Source: SIG480 sp045539475 (GTDB lineage: Bacteria > Bacillota > Clostridia > Oscillospirales > JAAYXM01). From it: DNA of 9,958 nucleotides. The notes under the pieces were generated by a model that made no database searches, had not been told where the DNA came from, and saw only the letters and a program-made list of their open reading frames with translations. How positions within the stretch are numbered: position 1 is the first letter of the stretch; the number at the start of each line of letters is the position of its first letter. The stretch spans positions 1-9,958 of the forward strand of contig JAZQFJ010000105.1 in NCBI GenBank assembly GCA_045539475.1, given 5' to 3'. The position numbers and the translations under genes are program-made. Below are positions 1 through 7,759 of this stretch, piece after piece.

Positions 1-1190
1 AAGCCAAGGCGACCGATGCAGAACTTGAAGTGGGAGAGAGCACCTCTCTTAAGGTTTCAGGTTGGTTAAGTGATAGCACGACATTTAATGAAAATTCAAC
101 TGTAGTCACCTTCAGCAGCGAAAGCGAAAACATAAGCATAGACGGCAACACCGTTACGGCAAATGCCGCAGGAGAGGCAACCGTAACCGCGACCGTAACA
201 AGCGGAGGAAAAACGCTTTCAAAAGATATTTCCATAGCTGTTAATCCTACTGCACAGGAAAAGGCAGATGCGGCGTTTAATGCGGCAGAGACCGAAACGA
301 AATACACCGAACCGAGCTTGATCGGCTTAACCATAGGCGGAAAGGTAATTGATGGTGTTCCAAACGGTGACGGCACATTTGACATTACGGCACCCGCAGC
401 AAAAGAAAACGGAGGCAAATTCCTTTACTGGGCAAAGGCACTCACAACTAAAAAGACAATTTTGCTTTATAAGACGAATGAGCTTAAAAACTACATCCCC
501 GGAGAAAACGGACGAGAACTGCTTATAGCAGTGTATGAAGATGAGCTTCCGGCAACTACTGAATATTACAACGCAAACGGTCAGCTTATTCCGGATGCAA
601 AGGACAGCGACCGCCCGTATATGGCGGGCTACGGCAACGCAAGCGGCTGGAATCGGTACGGAAACACAAACATTTACGTTGCAGAGTATGACAACAAAAC
701 ACAGCCGGACCCTGTTACCGTAACCGTAGTTGGCGGCAACGGTGGCGGAACAGTTCCTTACGGCGACCCGGTTACCTGCACAGCAGATGAATCAAATGGC
801 ACCTTCCGCTGGTGGCAGAAGGACGTAAACGGCGCTCCGGAAATCGTAAGCGTTGATAAAAGCTATACCTTCCTTGCATATGAAGACTGCACCGTAACGG
901 CAGTTTACGGAGACAGTGCTGTTACTGTAACAAACCCCGTAAAAATCATAATCGACACCTTTGGCGAAAACAGCGTCATGGCAGAGTTTATCGGCTTTAA
1001 GAATAAAACTGTTTTGGAAAAAGGCATTATGTTTGGCGAAAACAGAATTGCAATGACAGCTCCGGGAAATCAGTTCACCGTTACGGCTGATAAGAACGGA
1101 ACCTTTAAGGGATATGCAATCGTAGAAAACGGTGATGGTGGCTACACCCTTATAACCGACGGAGAAGTCACAATATCAAACGCAGAATAA
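1..1190 (+). CDS. Large surface/secreted protein, C-terminal part: Big2 Ig-like domain plus bacterial-repeat modules (5' truncated)
   Basis: The frame is open from the window's first full codon at 3 to TAA at 1188-1190, giving 395 visible residues. The GTG at 30 has no ribosome binding site and lies inside a continuing domain, so the true start is upstream of the window. Visible residues about 1-75 form a Big2-like (bacterial Ig-like group 2) domain, with the characteristic rise from 'ISIDGNTVTANAAGEATVTA' to an 'A.VT.GGKT' strand. Two modules (about 95-180 and 240-320) share the pattern G.F.yW.k....k.....y.f.....n...AvY, resembling divergent InlB B-repeat/Flg_new-type domains. Between them is a segment with 'YYNANGQLI', 'YMAGYG' and 'YVAEY'. 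The last 80 residues hold an 'EKGIMFG' strand and a 'GTFKGYAIV' strand, a module I recall from clostridial exoproteins. No SLH, LPXTG or membrane segment ends the protein, so anchoring, if any, is N-terminal. The catalytic or binding role lies in the missing part. Its position 60 bp before the lyase suggests the same locus. Confidence 0.85.
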   Translation, partial: AKATDAELEVGESTSLKVSGWLSDSTTFNENSTVVTFSSESENISIDGNTVTANAAGEATVTATVTSGGKTLSKDISIAVNPTAQEKADAAFNAAETETKYTEPSLIGLTIGGKVIDGVPNGDGTFDITAPAAKENGGKFLYWAKALTTKKTILLYKTNELKNYIPGENGRELLIAVYEDELPATTEYYNANGQLIPDAKDSDRPYMAGYGNASGWNRYGNTNIYVAEYDNKTQPDPVTVTVVGGNGGGTVPYGDPVTCTADESNGTFRWWQKDVNGAPEIVSVDKSYTFLAYEDCTVTAVYGDSAVTVTNPVKIIIDTFGENSVMAEFIGFKNKTVLEKGIMFGENRIAMTAPGNQFTVTADKNGTFKGYAIVENGDGGYTLITDGEVTISNAE

Positions 1191-1196
1191 TTTACC

Positions 1197-1225
1197 TATA
1201 GCGGAGAGGCTCCCTCTCCGCTATA
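1197..1225 (+). terminator. Intercistronic GC-rich hairpin; possible terminator or mRNA stabiliser
   Basis: Perfect 12-bp inverted repeat: TATAGCGGAGAG at 1197-1208 pairs with CTCTCCGCTATA at 1214-1225, and a further G-C pair leaves a 3-nt loop. It starts 7 nt after the stop of the upstream gene. No T-tract follows on the + strand (ATAAAAGAG comes next), and there is none on the - strand either. A canonical Rho-independent terminator is therefore doubtful. A role in transcript processing, or in setting different expression levels for the two genes, is as likely. Confidence 0.4.
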
Positions 1226-1250
1226 ATAAAAGAGAGGAAAGGAGTAACTT

Positions 1251-4200
1251 ATGAAAAGATTTATATCACTCATACTGGCACTTTCTATGGCAATATCGCT
1301 TTTTCCTGCGATTTCGGCCGAACCTGCAGGCGATGAGATTAAATATACATATAATCTTAATCCCGGAATACAGAACAATAACAACACTACCGGATATTCC
1401 GCACAACTCGTAAAAGATTATGCCACAACGGGAAATACATGGATATATTTTACGAAAACTGCGGGAACGGCATACGGAATTTACAAAAAATATATCGAGA
1501 TTAAATCCGATGTCGGAGAATACTTTGCAATTAAAATGAAAGTTCCGCGTGACGGAGTATATGATGTTTCCCTGACACAATATCTCCACGCTGTAAACGG
1601 CGGATATATTGATCTCTATCTTTTGCCCGGTGACACGGCAAAGGCAGACATACCGGGACTACTCATTGATGATAACAAGCTCAACAACGAAGCAATCCGA
1701 GGCTTTGCAAATGCTGACACAGCAGACAGCATCGCCGCAGTTTGTTCCGACCGTCAAATCTCCGCAGGAGAGTATGTTTTTATTTTTAAGGCAAGTGCGC
1801 TTGGTGACAACGGCTCGGGAACTACTGCATGGATGTATCCTGCAGTAATAACTCTTTCGGGTGTCGCAACCGCGCCGGAGCCGGAAATTGTTCATCAGCT
1901 TGTGCTTGATAAAGAGCTTCTCAAGGCTGGAGAAACTGCTTTAATTGCAGAAATGTATACCGATATCGGAGAAAAAATAGAATCTTATACCGTGACTTCT
2001 GTTTCTGCGGAAAATGCAGATGCAGTATCTGTTGACGGCACAAGCATCGTTGCGACAGGAAAGGCTTTCGGACGTGTAAAAATTACCGCAACCGTAACTG
2101 TTGATGGCAAGGAATGTAAGGCGGAAGGGTATATTCGTATTATTGATGTGAGAGATTCCGGTGTGCGAATCTCACATGCGCTTGACACAAGAAACGTGAA
2201 TGCTGTCGGTGAGGAATGGATAAATCCGTCCTACATTAAAGACCCCAGTCAATATAACACAATAAGCAGCGGAAAATATGATATCTGCGGACTTGAAAAA
2301 GGCCATGGAATCACAAAGGACTACACCGATGGCTGGAGTTGGTACGGATGCAGTTCCGATATTACAGTTGGATATGATTATTTCAGACAATTAAACGGTA
2401 GCTATCTGAGATTACGCCTTGCAAACGGGCAGTGGTGTGCATTTGATTTTGATATAGCTAAAACAGGGCACTATCGCGCGTCAATAAACCACCTTGCATT
2501 TAAAACATATGGAGACAGCGAGGTTTATCTTATTCCGATGCCGAATAAGGTTGCCGATGTTGAAAAGTATCTTACAGATGCATATAAAATAGGCGAATTT
2601 TCATGTAAGAATGAGGCTGTTGCGGCATGGGACGATAATGGTGCAGCGGTTTCTACATATCTCGGAGATGCTTACGTCGATCATCCCGGAAAGTATGTTC
2701 TGGTATTCAAAAAGATAAGCGGAAGTAATTTTCTTTACGTAAATGATGTTATTTTAAGCGGAAGCAATCCTATTGTAGACATTCAAAAGCCTGATCGCGC
2801 CATACGTTTAGGAGATGATGTTGACCTTGGAAAGCATATTGTAAGCTGGGAAGCTGAATTTCCGCAGTATACCGATAACTGTGAGATGAGCTATGAGAAT
2901 AAAACACCCGATATAATTGATGTTGATGATAACGGGATAGTTACTGCTCTGTCCAACGGTGTGGGTGAAGTTTGTGTAACCGCAAAGTGGCAGGATTATG
3001 AATACACTACGAATTGCTTTATAGTTGTTGGCAGTGTTAAAACGCGGCGCAGCTTCTATACTCCGGAGAAACTTTCAGCACTTCAGCATAATTTAGAACG
3101 TTATGATTGGGCTCGCGAAGAAAGAGAATCATATGTAAAGGCGGCAGATAAGCTTCTTGGGAAAGAAGAGCAGCTTTATGATATGATTACTACACAAGAA
3201 TTGCCGAGAACCATAAGTATTTCATATCGTTTTGATGATAATGGTGCTCAGCAATGCTTATATTGTGAAAAGGAATTGTATACCCAATACGGTGAACGTC
3301 CTTGGGATATGGACATATTCACCCGCCCGTGGAAGATCCAGTGCCCGGATTGTAAGCGGCTTTTCCCGAGTAACGATTTCGGTAAATTCTATGAACTCGG
3401 CATAGATGAACATGGAAATTATCGCTTTGCTCTTGCGTTGCAACGCCACCACGAAAAGTTCGTCTGCAAGGACGGAGAAAGCTGTGAGTGCCCGGCTCCT
3501 TCCGGTGAGCGCGGAAGTGAGGAATGGAACGCATATTACGGTTACGGCGTAAAGGGTGGATATCTTTATAACGACACCTACGGTGAGCGCAACGACCCGC
3601 TTTTCGCAGTTGATGACGGCTGGGGCTATGAATTCATCTATACTTTCAGAAATACTGATGGTACGCCTATGCTTAATAAAGACGGCTCAGTAAAAACAGA
3701 GCTTCGTTGTAAACCGTTTATCGCTTTTTACAACTACTACGGAATAATGTATGATGCGCTTGGTGAGTGGATTGAAACGCTCGCAACGGCATACTTATAT
3801 ACAGGAGAAGAAAAATACGGAAGGGTCGCACTTGTTCTTTTAGACCGCCTTGCAGATGTTTATCCTGAGTTTGACACTACTGAATGCGGAGACATATTCA
3901 GTGTCGGTGACGGTAATTCCAAGAAAAAGAACCAGGGAACGAGCCGAGGCAGAATATTCGGCAAGCTTATGGACACGCGTTGGATAAGGAATATAATACT
4001 TGCATACGATGCTGTGCATCCGCTTCTGTCCGATCAACCGGTAATAGCATTCCTTTCCGAAAAAGCAGAGAAATATAAGCTTGATAATCCCAAAAAGAAC
4101 GCTGTTGATATAGCACTTAATATTGAGAATAATATTCTGCGTGAAGTGAATACAAGCATCAGAGACTTCCGTATGAACGACAATTTCGGAAGCCCGCAAA

Positions 4201-7200
4201 CAACCCATATTTATGCTGCTATAGTTCTTGATACATTCCCGGAAACTAAGGAATGGTATGAATTTGTTTTTCAATCCGGCGGAAAGCAAAGTTTTTATGA
4301 ATATACCGGCGGAGAAGTAAATGCGCAGCTTATCAACGTAATTGATCGCGATGGACATGGTACGGAAGCTGCTCCCGGCTACAATTATATCTGGGTTAAA
4401 CGACTTATGGATGTTGCAGATGCAGTAAATGAATATGACAAAATATCCGGAATGAACCTGTATGATAATCCCAAATTTATAAGAACGCTTACGTCTTTGC
4501 TCGATCTTGAGCTGGTAAGCAATACTGCGCCGAATATCGGAGATCACGACCGAATGGGCAGACATATGTCTGCGATAGAATTGATTGACAGCAGTAATCT
4601 TATAAAAATCTACGAAACGGTTAAGGATGAAGAAACAAAAAAGAATATTGCCCGTGTAATATACAGAAAAAACGGAAAAACAACCGAAGGGATTCACGGC
4701 AGTATTTTTGCGAAAGAGCCTGAAGCGATAATCGGCGCGGTGGAAGATGCTGTGAAGGAAGGAATGGAGATAAAACTCCCCAGCACTCAACTTTCAGGTT
4801 ATGGTATATCTATTCTTCGGGCAGGAGATTGGTTTAATTCATTGGATTCCGCAAAAAATGTAAACACACAACGTGATTTCTACATCTGGTACGGGAACAC
4901 AGCCGGTCATGGTGATTTGAGTAAATTGACTCTTGGTTTCCACGCATATGGGCTTGCAGTTGGAGATGATATCGGTGAGGCTCGTATTAAGGATGATAGC
5001 GACCCTCATCGCACCGAGCTTCAGGAGCATACGGCAGCTCATAATACGGTAACAGTAAACGGTGTGGCTCAAAAAGCTACCCTTGATGGAAATGTAGAGC
5101 ACTTTGACGATGCAGGTAGAGTCAGAATTATGGATGCAGAAGCCCCCGAGGTTTACGCTGCCCAGGGTGTTGAGGAATATAAGAGAACGCTTGTTATGGT
5201 TGATGCAAATGACGACATCTCTTATGCCGTTGATTTCTTCCATGTTGTCGGTGGGCAAGATCATCTTTACTCTTTCCACGCGCTCGCTAAAGAAGCAGAA
5301 CTTTCCGAAAATGTTGTGATAGAGAGTCAAAAGGACGAAAACGGTAACTACATCGGTTCGTATCAGGGATTGGACAAAGAGTGGGGATCCAGCAACATAA
5401 AAGGCGATGAGGACGGACTTGGAACATATAGCTGGTTTGGGGAGGTTGACCGTGCAGTAGATCCGGGAGACATAGATATGTTCAGTATGGATTGGAAAAT
5501 TGTCGATAACGACAAGGTTTTGAAGCCCGCGCAGAAGAATCTCCGCGTTCGTCTTACAATGCTTAACTCATTTAAGCTTGATGAAATTACAACAACATCA
5601 TGCATACCTCCACAGGTATACAACGCACTTCCGAAGGTTCCATTCCTTTTTGCACGTCATACCGGTGAGAATGACGGAAAGACAACCGAAGAGAAACTTG
5701 ATACACTTTTCACATCAGTTGTTGAGCCGTACAACAAAACACGCTATATCTCGAGCATCGAAAAAGCGAACGTCACCCGTGCAGATGGCGCAGAGTTCAC
5801 AATGGACGAGGCAAAGGCAGTAAAGGTGACGCTTACGAACGGACGTGTGGACTATATTGTCTACGCAAAGGATAAGACGATTCCGTATAAGGTACACTAT
5901 AAGACATCAGGCGGCGGTGAAGCTAGCCTTGAGTTTTGCGGGTTTGTCGGTGTCGTGTCAATGGTGAATGATAAGATTACATATTCGTATGTGAATGACG
6001 GAACAACGATTGGAGATAATCTCAACCTTTTCCCGGCACATGAAGGTGAGGTAACCGGATTTCAGCGTGATCTTTCTTTTGACAACTGGATAGATATCGA
6101 TTTTGGAAAAGAGATAGACTGCGTAAGCCTTAACGGTAGATATGTCTATGTTGAAAATGGATTGACAGACAATGCTGCTTACCTGATTGAAAGTGCAGAA
6201 CCTTCGCCGGATGTTGAGGGAAGCATACGCTTGCACTTCGGCAACACAACGCTTATAACAAGCTATGTTGATGACTATGACTTTGACAAGGGTTTCAACT
6301 ACAATATAAAAGTTACCGACAAAGCACGCATTCCGCTGAGCTACGTTGACGACACTGCACCGGAGTTTGCTCCGATAAGCGACAGTATCACAACGAGTGC
6401 GGGAAACTCAATAAAGGTGGCGCTTAAGGCAAACAGTGAGCACGGCGCGGTAACGTATAGCTCCGTAACTCTCCCGCGCGGAGCAAGCCTTAATAGCGAT
6501 ACCGGCGTAATAATGTGGAAGCCGGATGCATCACAGGTCGGAGAAAATCTTATTCGGATCGATGCGATTGACGTATATGGTCGCGTTACCCGCGCAAACT
6601 TCACGATAACCGTTTACGGCTCAACCACAGGATCCGGAAACAAGAACGAAGATAGCACGGGAGACAATTCCGGAACCTTAGGCGAAAACGCCGGAGCCGC
6701 CGGCGGTGGCGGCGGAGGAGGCGGTGCCGCACCGACCGACAAGCCTGATACCGAAACAGTTCCGGATGCTGAAAACGGAAAAACAGAAGATGGCGAAAAA
6801 ACACCGGAGGCCTCCGGTGAAACGGATGTTATCCGTTTCACAGACCTCGGTAATCACGAATGGGCAGAGAAAGCGATAAACACGCTTGCAGATGATGGAA
6901 TAATAAAGGGCACGACTGCAAGCACGTTCTCCCCGGCGGCTAACATCACCCGAGCAGACTTTGCACTGCTTCTTGTTCGAGCGTTCAAGCTAGAAAGTGA
7001 TAATATGGAAAACTTCGCGGATGTCTCGGTAGGTGATTACTTCGCAAAAGAGCTTGCGATAGCGCGAAACACAGGAATAGTCAACGGCATCGGTGATAAC
7101 AAGTTCGCACCTCGCAACACAATCACCCGTCAGGATATGATGGTGATCGCCTACCGCGCACTCGAAGCCTTCCTCCGGGAGAAAGGTGGCGCGGACGAAG

Positions 7201-7478
7201 TCCGTGACGGAAGGAGAATGACGGACACAACGGAAAGCAGCAACGTTGCGTCGGGCTCCCTCAGTCTCGCTACGCTCGACAGCTCCCTCCCGGAGGGAGC
7301 CTCAGCAGAGCAATACTCCGACTACCCTACCATCGCAGATTACGCACGCGAAGCAGTCTCCGCCCTCATCGGCGCAGGTCTTGTCAACGGCAAGAGCGGA
7401 CGCATTGCACCCACAGACTACACCACCCGTGCAGAGGTCGCCGTGCTTATCAAGAGGATTTTAGATTACATAAAGTAA
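1251..7478 (+). CDS. SLH-anchored multidomain heparinase II/III-like polysaccharide lyase
   Basis: 2075 residues from ATG 1251, which has GGAG 6 nt upstream; stop TAA at 7476-7478. Order by residue: signal peptide 1-23 (cleavage after AISA); carbohydrate-binding-like module 24-208; Big2-like 212-300; second copy of the module 305-507; Big2-like 508-597; alpha/alpha-toroid lyase core about 598-1175; heparinase-type beta-sandwich about 1180-1550; further beta region to 1700; He_PIG-like Ig domain 1701-1790 ending with 'ASLNSDTGVIMWKPD'; Gly/Asp/Glu-rich linker 1791-1860 with eight glycines at 1818-1825; SLH domains from about 1863, 1922 and 2022, with ITRAD, ITRQD and TTRAE motifs. Lyase signatures are C669xxC672 and C698xxC701 followed by 'FPSNDF', 'DGHGTEAAPGYNY' (H1036, E1039, Y1044), 'AGHGDLSKL' (H1220, D1222), 'GDDIG' (D1240) and 'HNTVTVNGVAQ' (H1264). 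By family analogy it cleaves uronate glycosidic bonds by beta-elimination, with metal held in the beta-sandwich; substrate and PL family are not determinable here. SLH domains should bind secondary cell-wall polymer. Repeats are embedded at 6802-6841 and 7254-7301. Confidence 0.9.
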   Translation: MKRFISLILALSMAISLFPAISAEPAGDEIKYTYNLNPGIQNNNNTTGYSAQLVKDYATTGNTWIYFTKTAGTAYGIYKKYIEIKSDVGEYFAIKMKVPRDGVYDVSLTQYLHAVNGGYIDLYLLPGDTAKADIPGLLIDDNKLNNEAIRGFANADTADSIAAVCSDRQISAGEYVFIFKASALGDNGSGTTAWMYPAVITLSGVATAPEPEIVHQLVLDKELLKAGETALIAEMYTDIGEKIESYTVTSVSAENADAVSVDGTSIVATGKAFGRVKITATVTVDGKECKAEGYIRIIDVRDSGVRISHALDTRNVNAVGEEWINPSYIKDPSQYNTISSGKYDICGLEKGHGITKDYTDGWSWYGCSSDITVGYDYFRQLNGSYLRLRLANGQWCAFDFDIAKTGHYRASINHLAFKTYGDSEVYLIPMPNKVADVEKYLTDAYKIGEFSCKNEAVAAWDDNGAAVSTYLGDAYVDHPGKYVLVFKKISGSNFLYVNDVILSGSNPIVDIQKPDRAIRLGDDVDLGKHIVSWEAEFPQYTDNCEMSYENKTPDIIDVDDNGIVTALSNGVGEVCVTAKWQDYEYTTNCFIVVGSVKTRRSFYTPEKLSALQHNLERYDWAREERESYVKAADKLLGKEEQLYDMITTQELPRTISISYRFDDNGAQQCLYCEKELYTQYGERPWDMDIFTRPWKIQCPDCKRLFPSNDFGKFYELGIDEHGNYRFALALQRHHEKFVCKDGESCECPAPSGERGSEEWNAYYGYGVKGGYLYNDTYGERNDPLFAVDDGWGYEFIYTFRNTDGTPMLNKDGSVKTELRCKPFIAFYNYYGIMYDALGEWIETLATAYLYTGEEKYGRVALVLLDRLADVYPEFDTTECGDIFSVGDGNSKKKNQGTSRGRIFGKLMDTRWIRNIILAYDAVHPLLSDQPVIAFLSEKAEKYKLDNPKKNAVDIALNIENNILREVNTSIRDFRMNDNFGSPQTTHIYAAIVLDTFPETKEWYEFVFQSGGKQSFYEYTGGEVNAQLINVIDRDGHGTEAAPGYNYIWVKRLMDVADAVNEYDKISGMNLYDNPKFIRTLTSLLDLELVSNTAPNIGDHDRMGRHMSAIELIDSSNLIKIYETVKDEETKKNIARVIYRKNGKTTEGIHGSIFAKEPEAIIGAVEDAVKEGMEIKLPSTQLSGYGISILRAGDWFNSLDSAKNVNTQRDFYIWYGNTAGHGDLSKLTLGFHAYGLAVGDDIGEARIKDDSDPHRTELQEHTAAHNTVTVNGVAQKATLDGNVEHFDDAGRVRIMDAEAPEVYAAQGVEEYKRTLVMVDANDDISYAVDFFHVVGGQDHLYSFHALAKEAELSENVVIESQKDENGNYIGSYQGLDKEWGSSNIKGDEDGLGTYSWFGEVDRAVDPGDIDMFSMDWKIVDNDKVLKPAQKNLRVRLTMLNSFKLDEITTTSCIPPQVYNALPKVPFLFARHTGENDGKTTEEKLDTLFTSVVEPYNKTRYISSIEKANVTRADGAEFTMDEAKAVKVTLTNGRVDYIVYAKDKTIPYKVHYKTSGGGEASLEFCGFVGVVSMVNDKITYSYVNDGTTIGDNLNLFPAHEGEVTGFQRDLSFDNWIDIDFGKEIDCVSLNGRYVYVENGLTDNAAYLIESAEPSPDVEGSIRLHFGNTTLITSYVDDYDFDKGFNYNIKVTDKARIPLSYVDDTAPEFAPISDSITTSAGNSIKVALKANSEHGAVTYSSVTLPRGASLNSDTGVIMWKPDASQVGENLIRIDAIDVYGRVTRANFTITVYGSTTGSGNKNEDSTGDNSGTLGENAGAAGGGGGGGGAAPTDKPDTETVPDAENGKTEDGEKTPEASGETDVIRFTDLGNHEWAEKAINTLADDGIIKGTTASTFSPAANITRADFALLLVRAFKLESDNMENFADVSVGDYFAKELAIARNTGIVNGIGDNKFAPRNTITRQDMMVIAYRALEAFLREKGGADEVRDGRRMTDTTESSNVASGSLSLATLDSSLPEGASAEQYSDYPTIADYAREAVSALIGAGLVNGKSGRIAPTDYTTRAEVAVLIKRILDYIK
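6802..6841. repeat. Two abutting perfect palindromes at the linker/SLH1 boundary (inside the lyase gene)
   Basis: 6802-6819 is an 18-nt perfect palindrome (CACCGGAGG followed by CCTCCGGTG). It shares 3 nt with a second perfect inverted repeat: GTGAAACGGAT at 6817-6827 pairs with ATCCGTTTCAC at 6831-6841 across a 3-nt loop. They encode residues 1851-1864 (TPEASGETDVIRFT), the exact junction of the low-complexity linker and the first SLH domain. Both are directly visible; their origin is inferred. They could be a remnant of a mobile palindromic element or a recombination junction for SLH tails, or an mRNA structure in the coding region. Confidence 0.7.
7254..7301. repeat. Dispersed-type palindromic repeat embedded in frame in the SLH2-SLH3 linker
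   Basis: GGCTCCCTC at 7254-7262 pairs with GAGGGAGCC at 7293-7301. A second GCTCCCTCC at 7282-7290 can pair instead with GGAGGGAGC at 7292-7300, so two alternative stems compete. The layout CTCCCTCAGTC, 10-11 nt centre, GACAGCTCCCTC matches from memory a very common dispersed repeat of gut Clostridia genomes, normally intergenic. Here it is translated as residues 2001-2018 (SGSLSLATLDSSLPEGAS), between the end of SLH2 and the 'YSDYPTIADYAREAV' start of SLH3, and causes no stop or frameshift. Confidence 0.7.
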
Positions 7479-7489
7479 AAAAGCTATTT

Positions 7490-7505
7490 TTCGCCTGCGG
7501 GCGAA
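7490..7505 (+). terminator. Short hairpin just after the lyase stop codon (weak terminator candidate)
   Basis: TTCGCC at 7490-7495 pairs with GGCGAA at 7500-7505 around a TGCG loop, 12 nt after the lyase stop. The T-run (7487-7491) lies before and within the 5' arm, not after the stem, and the stem is followed by GGAATACC. It does not meet the usual intrinsic-terminator pattern. Confidence 0.25.
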
Positions 7506-7615
7506 GGAATACCTTGTACTACTTTTCGTCGTTGCGTGCGGAGGGGTTAAAAGGGGAGGTTTCCTTGCGCCACGGGAGTGGGCGAGCGAGTCCTCCCCCT
7601 TTCTCGCGCTCTTTG

Positions 7616-7645
7616 CTTACTTTCTTGGCGAAACAAGAAAGTAAG
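7616..7645. repeat. Perfect 12-bp inverted repeat, core of the intergenic element
   Basis: CTTACTTTCTTG at 7616-7627 and CAAGAAAGTAAG at 7634-7645 are exact reverse complements around a 6-nt GCGAAA loop. The arms are AT-rich inside otherwise GC-rich sequence. I recall this stem type as a repeated intergenic element in gut bacteria. There is no flanking T-tract, so it does not look like a terminator. Confidence 0.65.
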
Positions 7646-7672
7646 AACCCCTTCGGGTATTTGACGAAAACC

Positions 7673-7705
7673 AAGGCGCCCCTGCCCGGCAGGGCAAGCC
7701 TTTTT
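7673..7705 (+). terminator. Candidate intrinsic terminator between lyase and transporter gene
   Basis: The lower stem AAGGC 7673-7677 pairs with GCCTT 7698-7702. After a small internal loop, the upper stem CCCTGC 7680-7685 pairs with GCAGGG 7689-7694. A run of five T (7701-7705) follows on the + strand. The geometry fits a Rho-independent terminator ending the lyase transcript, though the internal loop and short T-run weaken it, and it may simply be one stem of the surrounding repeat. If it works, the transporter gene needs its own promoter between about 7706 and 7777, where I see no convincing -35/-10 pair. Confidence 0.4.
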
Positions 7706-7726
7706 GCGGGGTTCCGCAAGCGAAAC

Positions 7727-7759
7727 GGTTCGTCGACAAGCGCCGAACCTTACGGCGCT
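7727..7759 (+). promoter_or_regulatory. Two mutually exclusive hairpins upstream of the solute-binding protein RBS
   Basis: Stem A pairs GGTTCG 7727-7732 with CGAACC 7744-7749. Stem B pairs AGCGCCG 7739-7745 with CGGCGCT 7753-7759. They share bases 7744-7745 and cannot both form. The region ends 17 nt before the AGGAGG at 7777-7782. Competing stems are the form expected of a leader or attenuator, but neither stem covers the RBS and no T-tract follows B, so this may be repeat structure without regulatory function. Confidence 0.3.

Noticed and set aside
3840..4790. A 316-codon - strand frame opposite the lyase core.
   Set aside because: It lies wholly within the conserved catalytic region of the lyase, and its translation is rich in Ile/Phe/Tyr/Cys without any family pattern, so it is an antisense shadow.
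6693..6728. GC-rich glycine-codon run as a possible repeat or CRISPR-like element.
   Set aside because: It encodes an eight-glycine stretch of the flexible linker; no repeat-spacer structure. No CRISPR array, tRNA or rRNA was seen anywhere in the window.
7661..7666. TTGACG as a possible -35 box for the transporter gene.
   Set aside because: The sequence 16-18 nt downstream is GC-rich hairpin with nothing like a -10 box.
7519..7719. A 66-codon - strand frame in the same gap (contains FAKKVSKE).
   Set aside because: Same repeat DNA read in reverse, with no convincing ribosome binding site. From memory, peptides of this type are frequent mispredictions in gut Clostridia.
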